A stretch of DNA of 64,000 bases, from assembly GCA_019915015.1 (NCBI GenBank), contig JAHBBC010000023.1:62001-126000 (forward strand), written 5' to 3'. The position numbers were made by a program, and so were the translations under genes. This document shows, piece after piece, positions 56,736-64,000 of this stretch (position 1 is the stretch's first letter; each line of letters begins with the position of its first letter). This DNA is from Auriscalpium vulgare. Its lineage: Eukaryota > Basidiomycota > Agaricomycetes > Russulales > Auriscalpiaceae. The notes below the pieces were generated by a model. It was given only the letters and a program-made list of their open reading frames with translations, had not been told where the DNA came from and made no database searches.

Positions 56736-58087
56736 CGATCCGCGCGTCCGAAGTCGCAGGTGGGCGACTTGCGGGATTGGACTCGAGTGAAGCTGGTGGG
56801 CGCTGTGGGTTCCAAGGCATCTTGTCTGATTGTGGAGGAACCGGCGTGAAACCGCAGGTTATGGTCAGCGACCGGGAAAGAACGTCCAGGCGACCTATCA
56901 GTGAGGGGGCTGTAGCACGAAGCGCTCGATGCCTGGGAGTGGGTGGACTGAGGTGAGGGCGCCGCATGGTGGTTGGCAAGCCGTCGGCACGCGTCAGCTC
57001 CCTTGATTGGCCATCTACTGTAGATCGCGGAGCTTTTTGTTGCGATATGAAGGGTGCCGCGCAGATCGCTGGCGTCCACATCCCGAGACTGTTGGGTACT
57101 CCAGAAGGTGGGATTGGTGATCCGTCTCTCCGTGCGCAGTGCGAAGCAACCCGGTCTGCGCGTCGAATTCAAGGGCGAGCTCGAGCATTAATACTAGGAT
57201 GATGATGCTATGGAGGACTGGTCAGGAAACGGCGGACAGTCGCAGCTCGACGACGTACGAGGGCCGCGTAGGGCTGGACATCAAGGAAGATGCTGAACTC
57301 TCGCTGACGGTGACCGCGGGACTGAAGGTCGAGGGCGGAGGGAGCCGTTTCCGCCGGGGAAACAGCGCGGTCGACGATGACCACTGGGAGCGAGCTGGGG
57401 AAGGCGACCGGGGTCGATTCGGTGTGGGCGGGGGCGGCTGGCAGAAGACTCGAGGATGGGCGATACAAAGAGTGCGCGCCCTGCATATGCAATCATCGGC
57501 GGGTCGCGTGCCAACTTGATAGAAATAAGTACACGTCAGTATCTGGTCGGCGGTGGGCACGGTATATGCATGCACGACGAGTGGGTGGGATGAATAGAAC
57601 GATTTCCAGACACGTACGTCGCAGGTACCACGTAGCCAGAACCGACTACGGCGTGTGCTTGTCGCTTCCGATATGAGGAGTTGCTGGAACCGTGACGCGT
57701 TCACCACAAGGAGCTGGTGCAAGACTGGGCTTGTGTGCTTCATCGACTGATCGTCATGCATCATGCATCATGGCCTCAACATTTTTGATATCTTCGGCCA
57801 ACGAGCGCACCGTCTTCATTCCGATGTCCACGGGAGGTGAGGAAAAGCGCGTTGAAGAGGTAGAGAGTACTGATGACGTGCAGCGGAGTTCCGGGTGGCG
57901 GTGCAGCCCGCAAACACTACAGCAAACAACGCCCTTTTTTTCACGCCTCTTCGACTGTGTTCGACATCAACGACAACCATGCAAACATCCAAGATCATCG
58001 TGCAGGCGCTCCTCTTGAGACTTAAACAACACAAAGTCTCCACTGACAGTGCGTTGCTGGAGTATCAGAAGCCATTGCATACTCATC
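56736..58087. other. GC-rich intergenic region before the AT-rich gene
   Basis: No recognisable gene. Open frames on both strands between 56960 and 57760 mirror each other and have no motifs. Composition changes from GC-rich to AT-rich close to 58050-58100. Confidence 0.4.
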
Positions 58088-61000
58088 ATGATCCATATCA
58101 AAGGCGATCAGTCATCTCATGAAAATCCATCGCAAACCAGAGCTACCCTTGTCACATCCCTTGCACTTTTGCGGGAGATTGGTGAACTTAGTGTGCAAGT
58201 GCCGTACATCAAGGGTGCTGCTGGGGTACTACTGAGAGTCATCATGATCAGTGATGTATGTTTTCCCCTCAGTTACCCAGTCATGCCTCAGATCACTGAT
58301 AGTTAGTACCACAGACACTGAATGTCAACAAGGCTCAATTGTATGAGATGAATTACAGAATATCAGAGCTAGCCAGACTTCTGGAAGAGGCTACTACTTA
58401 TGCTAAAGATCATAGCTGGACAGCTCCTCCAGATCTGCAGCATACTTTGGAACTGTGGCCCCAGTATGTTCAACTCCAAACTCTTGTCAACCTTGGTGGA
58501 ATCACACAGGACACTGATCACTATGCTTTTTCACTAGGGAACTGGAGAGCATTGAGAATGCACTGGTTCAATACAACAATGAAAAGAAGAAAAGATTGCC
58601 TCTTTGTTTTTTAGATGGAAGTTCAAAGAAAAGAATCAGCTACTGCAATAAAAGGCTCAACTACCTTACTAACAGCTATAAGGTATGATTCATCAAAATG
58701 CACACTATTCTTTAGCAACTAATATGCTGTAGGCATCTTTGTTATTCACAGTCAAAGCCAATGCAGATTTTGATTCTCAGGTACGCTTGATGACAATGTT
58801 GTATTGTCACTCAAAAAATAAATAATACTCCAAAATACAGCTTCTCTTGACCAATCACAGGTATATTCTTCTACAATCATATATATTGTATAATCTTATG
58901 ATTTTACAGGGCTAATACTAAAATTCTAGCTCGTTCTCCTACTTTCTTTGGACGTGATACTCATATGATGGCAGTACTGGAATTATTAAATGATGCAAAC
59001 AAATTGCCTGTTCGAACAGTAATTCTTGGTGTAGGTGGAATTGGAAAGACCACTTTGGCTTTGGCAATTCTTCATCACCCTGCAGTGGTGCATAAATTCA
59101 ATGAAAGAATCCACTTCATCTCATGTGAAGGATGTCTTTCCACATCTATGCTGGTGAATGAGATAGCCAAAGCGGCAGGCATTCCAAATGACTCAGATAG
59201 TTCATCAAAAGAACAAGAGATAATCTCATATCTAGAGTCTTCCCCCAGCTTACTGTGTTTAGACAATTTTGAAACTTTATGGAATAATGACACCCAAATG
59301 AAGCAGACAGTTGCAAATTTACTACAAAAACTGGGTTCCGTGTCATGTGTTTCACTGTTGATTACCATGAGAGGTCTGGAATATCCAGAGGGCATTGTTT
59401 GGTCAAAGCCTCTCTTGTCACCTTTACAGCAACTGAGCTTTGAAACTTCTCAGAAAGTATTTGAAAACATATCAAATAAATGGGATGAGTGGGCAGACAG
59501 ATTAGTCCGAGCTGTGGAGGGGCTTCCTCTAGCTCTTACAATCATTGCTCATCTTGCTCAATCACAAGAATGTAAATTCCTGTGGCAGCAATGGGAAGAG
59601 ACAAACATCAGAATTATTGAAAGAGGGAAAGGACATCGTCTGACAAGTCTTGAGACTTCAATTGAATTGTCTATTAAAGGATATCATCTAAGATCACATT
59701 CTACTGCTTTGGTTATCTTAAGTCTATTGGGGATGCTCCCCGGTGGCTTAGTCCCAGAGAGGCTAAACTGTTTTCAATATCTTTTTTCAGATATACAGAG
59801 TACAAAGAAGAGTGTCAATGCTCTTTTGAAGAGTGGTCTTGTATATCAGTCATTTGATACATTACATGTTCACCCTTTGATTCGTTATTACAGTGAAGAG
59901 CACCTGCCTCTATCAGCAGAACATATGAAACTGCTTAAACAACACTATATTGATCTCACTCTAAACTATGGAGGCCATACTGCAATATCTACAGAACAAT
60001 TGTTGGAGTACAAAAATACAGGATATATCCTATTGCACTGTCTAAAAACCCAAGTTCCTGACGAAACTCTTGTGGAGGCTATTAGAAATTATTCTTGGCT
60101 TACTACTGTAGAAACAGGTTCATTTGTGCCAGAATTATTTGAATTATTAGAGAAGAATAAAGATTTATTGCCTCCTCAATGTATTATAACCTACCAACTG
60201 GAGTGGGGTAATTGTTTGAATGACTGTGGAAGCATTTCACAGGCATATTCAATTTTTCTAAATGCCTTAAAATATGCAAAGAAACAAGAAAATGAAATAT
60301 ACCAGGCAAAAGTTTTGCAATGCCTAGGTCGCTTTCATGGTGGTCGCGGTGAATATGATTTGGCCCGTCCATATTTTACGCTAGCCATGAGTATCTGTGA
60401 GAGGAATAATATCCTCCATGACCAAGCACTTATTTTGTCTCACTTAAGTGTGATCTCAAGAATGCAATTTCTTTACCAAGATGCCCAAGAATGTGCTATA
60501 AAATCCATTGAGCTATATGACCAAGTTGAAAAAAAGATTTATTCTGTTGGTTACTCCTGGATAGCTCTAGGTCACGTATATAGATTGAAGGAAAACTTTG
60601 ATGAAGCAAGGTTATGTTTTCATAAAGCATTGGGGATTTTCATAAATTCAAATAGGCGAAGCGGGCAAAGCTCTGTATATCAGTCGCTTGGTATTTCCTA
60701 TATGGGGGAAAGAAGATATGAACTAGCCAAAGATTATCTTTCAAAATCACTACTCTTGAATAGACAAATCAATGGTTTGGAGTATGAGAATTATATCTTA
60801 GATTTGTTAGGAAATGTTCATGTAGACATGAAACAATTTGAAACAGCACTAGACTTCTACCAGCAGGCTCTAAAGATACATCAACATTATAATGATCCAA
60901 TCAGACAGGGCACAACTCTTCATGGCATAGGAACTGTGTATCTAAATCAAAGACTGTACACGGATGCAATTCACTATTTGAATAAGGCCATTGCACTGCA

Positions 61001-61451
61001 TGAATCCTGCAATAACATTCGGGGATTAGGAGAGGACTTCGAAACACTAGGAAAAACTTACTATGATATGGATCAACCAGATATTGCCAGAGACTGTTGG
61101 GAGAAAGCTATGACTATGCATACAAAAGTGAACAATTTAGGGTCGTTGGCATATACAAATATGGCAATTGGGTGGATTTATTCTGATGAAAGGAAGACAG
61201 AAATGGCATGTACATATTACTTGCAGGCATTGGCAATTTGTGAGAAAAATGGCCACTCTGATATACATGCCTATATCCTGAGATCTCTTGGAAAAACATA
61301 TGTACGCTATGGAAAAGTAGATATGGCCATACACTGGTTCAAAAGAGCCTTGAAAGTCCAGGAAACAATTTATGACCCTATATCAAATGAATTTGTTATC
61401 AAGATCTTATCAGTTTTAACAGGTGAGAATGAGATTGATAACAGTAACTAG
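58088..61451 (+). CDS. NB-ARC/TPR STAND protein (NLR-like), AT-rich
   Basis: Six exons (58088-58255, 58315-58463, 58538-58682, 58733-58780, 58841-58860, 58910-61451) join in frame to a 1023-residue protein. The N-terminal region is helical (VPYIKGAAGVLLRVIMISD, then MNYRISELARLLEEATTYAK), as in basidiomycete NLRs. SPTFFGRDTHM precedes the NB-ARC domain. It has a P-loop GVGGIGKTTLA (about residue 218), Walker B SLLCLDNFETLW, LLITMRG and the GLPLAL motif. A run of tetratricopeptide repeats fills the C-terminal half (ALDFYQQALKIHQHYNDPIR, LGKTYYDMDQPDIARDCWEK, LQALAICEKNGHSDIHAYIL). Such proteins act as ATP-driven switches in non-self recognition and cell death. Third codon positions are mostly A or T, unlike every neighbour, which suggests a foreign or recently moved origin. 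No break found. Confidence 0.9.
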
Positions 61452-63294
61452 GGGGCATGTGTGACAGGTGCCGGAGGCAGCGTGCGTTGATGGACACAAC
61501 CAGGTAGTAGGGCGGAATGCGTAACGTAGCACCAATCCCTAGAGCGCTGCAGAGATGTCGGTGTGTGTGCGAGCGAGCGTCAGGAGTCCCGGAGTAAGCG
61601 ACGACCGTCTCCGATCAATCGTACTGCGATCCGATCGAGAGCGCAGCAGCGACGAGGCGATCGATCGACTCTCCGACCGATCGGAAAGCGAGGCTTCGAC
61701 GTACGACGTCGGAAGGCTGCGACGCGACTGCGATCGAGGACTTGGGCAAAGGGGCAACAACGATGGAACAAGATGAGGGCGATAAGACGGGAAGCGAGAA
61801 CAAAGGCTAAGGCGATGGCTGAAGCTGAGGCGCGAGAGCAGTCAACCGATGTTGACCGCTATACGATACGACGAGGGCGAGAGTGCACGAATTGTGCTCG
61901 GAGCGATGAGGGGGGGAACGTAACTTGCATTTCGCAGAGTATCCGACGACTATTTATACGATGCGACGAGTATAGTGCGTGTCCGATCGAGTAAGTACGG
62001 AGACATCGGAAAAGACAAAGAAAACAAGATAGCGGCGTCATATGAAATAGTACGAACAATGAGTAGAGGTCATGCGCCGGTCAGACGACGAAGAGCGAGG
62101 CGGGGAACGGTGTCGAGCGAGCGATCAGCGCTGTCGAAGGACAAAGGAGGCGGCGCGGGAAACGATCCTCTCTGTCGTCGACTGTGAGAAACAGCGTCGG
62201 GGAGCGCGGGAACGGACAAGGAGCGCCATATCGAGCGCGATAACGGTGGTCCGATGATGTGGGCACGAGGCTGCGTCTTCCGATTGCGAATGTTCGGAGT
62301 GCCACACTCCCGACACGCGTCGCGACTGGGTCACGTGTCGATCGCAAGTCGCGTCTTGACTGCGGGGGCGTAGCGCGGGTCGTAAGGCGCTAGGGCGCAT
62401 CGGAGGGAAGCGGGCGAGTCGATAGCGCTGAATCGGAGGACGTCGGGGTAGTCGGACTCGTGTGGCGGACAATGGGCGAGCGGACAATGCGCGACTGAGG
62501 CGGTACTCGGATGGCGTGAGAGCTCCGGAGTTGCGTAGCGCCGAGCGTGTCTGTCGTGCGACCAGGCTGTGCGAGTCTGATGGAAATCTGATGCGTCGTG
62601 ACGGGCGTGGGAAATGCTGTGCTGGCGAGCGTGTGGCGACTGGGGGCGCGTGGTGCGAGCAGCGTGGGAGTCGGCGGGGCGTTCCGATCGTGGCGCAGGA
62701 AGGCCGAGGTCACGTGACCGAGGACTTGGTCGAAAATGCGAAAAGACAGTCGAGATCCCCTCCCAGCGCGGGACGGGGCTTGTCACCTCCTCCTCACTGA
62801 GAACCTGACCGTCCACGGTCAGTGCGACGAGACGCTAGGGTTATGCGGGCGATGGTCGGAAGGGGAATCGAACGGCGGGGACGTCGGAGGCGAATAGCTG
62901 CGTCAGTCGGAATCGGAAGACTGCGGCGGGCAAAGTCGGCGAGTAATTCGAAAGTCGGGGGCGATCGTGTGAGCGTAGAGGGTCGTCGGAGGAAGAGTCT
63001 ATACTGGATGAAGACGTAGGCGCCGTGGTGATGTCATGGGCTAGGCGCGACGCGTCATGCTTCCCGGACGGTATACCTGGATGCCAAAGGCGATCGGAGT
63101 CGAGACTAGGCGCTGGAGGCGAGGCCTGGCCGTAGTCGGACAATGGTGGGAACGCTAGGGAGCGATCGAAAATTCGTCGAAGTCGATCGATTGGCGTGGT
63201 CGCCTTGAGGAGGGCCGAATCGCTTAAAAGCCGGTATGCGATCGCTAGTCGGAAGCAACTCTCCACGTCCCTCTCTTTTGGCGCTCCTTCAAAC
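61452..63294. other. Intergenic region rich in CGATCG-type words
   Basis: Composition returns abruptly to G/C-rich at about 61450. The words CGATCG, GATCGA and GTCGGA recur many times on both strands, making open frames with Arg/Ser/Asp-rich products that I do not regard as genes. It may be a decayed repeat or a long promoter of the next gene. Confidence 0.45.
63224..63230 (+). promoter_or_regulatory. TATA-like element of the last gene
   Basis: TTAAAAG lies about 70 bases upstream of the start codon, followed by a pyrimidine-rich stretch (TCCACGTCCCTCTCTTTTGG). Confidence 0.4.
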
Positions 63295-64000
63295 ATGTCG
63301 ACCCCTACTCCCCGCCGCCTCTCTGACGACAGCGTCGTCCGCCAAGTCGAACGCCAATTCCTCAAGTGGTCCGAGGATGCAACTCCGGCTGCGCAACTCG
63401 AGTGGGCTCGTCGGATGGCGAAAGCTCTGGTAAGTCGTCGTCCGACTCCGCTCTTGACCAATCGGCTGACGTGCGATCCCTAGAACATCGGCTATGAGTA
63501 TCCAAACGCCGAGCCGCGCATCCTCCCTGTCCTCAACCAGTTCCAGGCAGTCTTCCGGACGCACGGCACGCCTGAGTGGACCGCCCTCGCCCCGCACTGG
63601 CTGTATCCGGAGGAAGAGTTCGAGTCGGGGGAAGAGTCGGAGGTACGTTCGCGTTCGTTCGTCGTCGACTACTCGCTGACTGCGCTGTTTGCCCAGGAGG
63701 ATGAGGACGCGTTCTTCGACCGCCTCCTCGCCAGCGATGACGACGCGCCGGCCGCCTCTGTCGCGTCTCCCTCACCAACACCACTCCCTGTTCCTCCGCC
63801 TGCGCAGCCGACTGCCGACCGCGCTGTGTCTTTGGCGCCGATCGAAGTCGCGGAGGCTCCCGCGTCGGAGCCTCCTGTGGCGGGAGATCGTGACGAGGAC
63901 AACCGCGACGAGCTGGATGACGGCCCTCAAGTCGCTGGGGAACAGGTCTCCGCTCGGAAGCGCAGAGGCGAGTCTGACGCGACTTTGGCGATCCGCCTCC
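63295..64000 (+). CDS. Unknown Agaricomycete protein, 5' part only
   Basis: ATG 63295 gives MSTPTPRRLSDDSVVRQVER, then FLKWSEDATPAAQLEWARRM. Introns at 63430-63483 (GTAAGT...CTAG) and about 63643-63696 (GTACGT...CCAG) join in frame to NIGYEYPNAEPRILPVLNQF, an aromatic-rich part (PEWTALAPHWLYPEEEFESG), then EDEDAFFDRLLASDD and a Pro/Ala/Ser-rich, acidic region. The gene runs off the window. I do not recognise a domain. This layout (short helical N-terminus, then a low-complexity acidic region) recalls repeated Agaricomycete genes that carry a zinc finger further downstream, but that part is not in the window. Confidence 0.65.

Overview
The window looks like a piece of a GC-rich Agaricomycete (mushroom-forming basidiomycete) genome, probably a wood-decay fungus of the Polyporales type. 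Most genes are cut by many introns of about 50 nt with GTRNGT/AG ends. The families present fit this: an aryl-alcohol-oxidase-like GMC oxidoreductase, DUF6534 and DUF6535 membrane proteins, MYND and F-box expansions, a CBM19-like secreted protein, fungal PA-clan protease-like proteins and a TMEM184-type protein. The species assignment is inference; I read exon structures by eye.

Layout. 1-2 kb: a ~2 kb foldback-like inverted-repeat element. 2.2-4.7 kb: an orphan calcium-ATPase N-terminal leader apparently joined in frame to a coiled-coil protein. 5-13 kb: a hypothetical protein, the intact GMC oxidase (many introns, one GC-AG), an intact DUF6534 protein and an F-box gene with an apparent one-base frameshift. 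13.5-20 kb: an HMG-box factor and a complete Rsp5/Nedd4 ubiquitin ligase. 20-36 kb: the most unusual part. Two MYND-protein paralogues in inverted orientation bracket three secreted proteins with the architecture of alpha-helical pore-forming toxins (HBL/ClyA type), two of which arose by a ~3.4 kb tandem duplication. Next to them lie a tRNA-Glu with an intron and an F-box gene. 36-50 kb: a single-pass membrane protein, a tandem pair of C2H2 zinc-finger genes, a CBM19-like secreted protein, an alkyltransferase-like (ATL) DNA-repair protein divergent from a protease-like gene with an in-frame stop just before its catalytic serine, and a DUF6535 protein. 51-57 kb: a 70-residue LEA/SMP-like protein, a TMEM184 homologue, and an inverted second copy of the F-box / tRNA-Glu / MYND block in which the MYND gene is broken off. 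58-61.5 kb: a complete NB-ARC/TPR (NLR-like) gene in strikingly AT-rich DNA with sharp compositional edges. 63.3 kb to the end: the 5' part of an unknown gene.

How parts may work together (inference). The secreted pore-former-like trio, NLR-like STAND protein, F-box proteins and MYND proteins are all classes that expand in fungal conflict or self/non-self gene neighbourhoods. The repeated duplications, inversions and broken copies support a fast-evolving accessory region from about 20 to 61 kb, while the Rsp5, TMEM184, HMG-box and ATL genes look like ordinary conserved genes.
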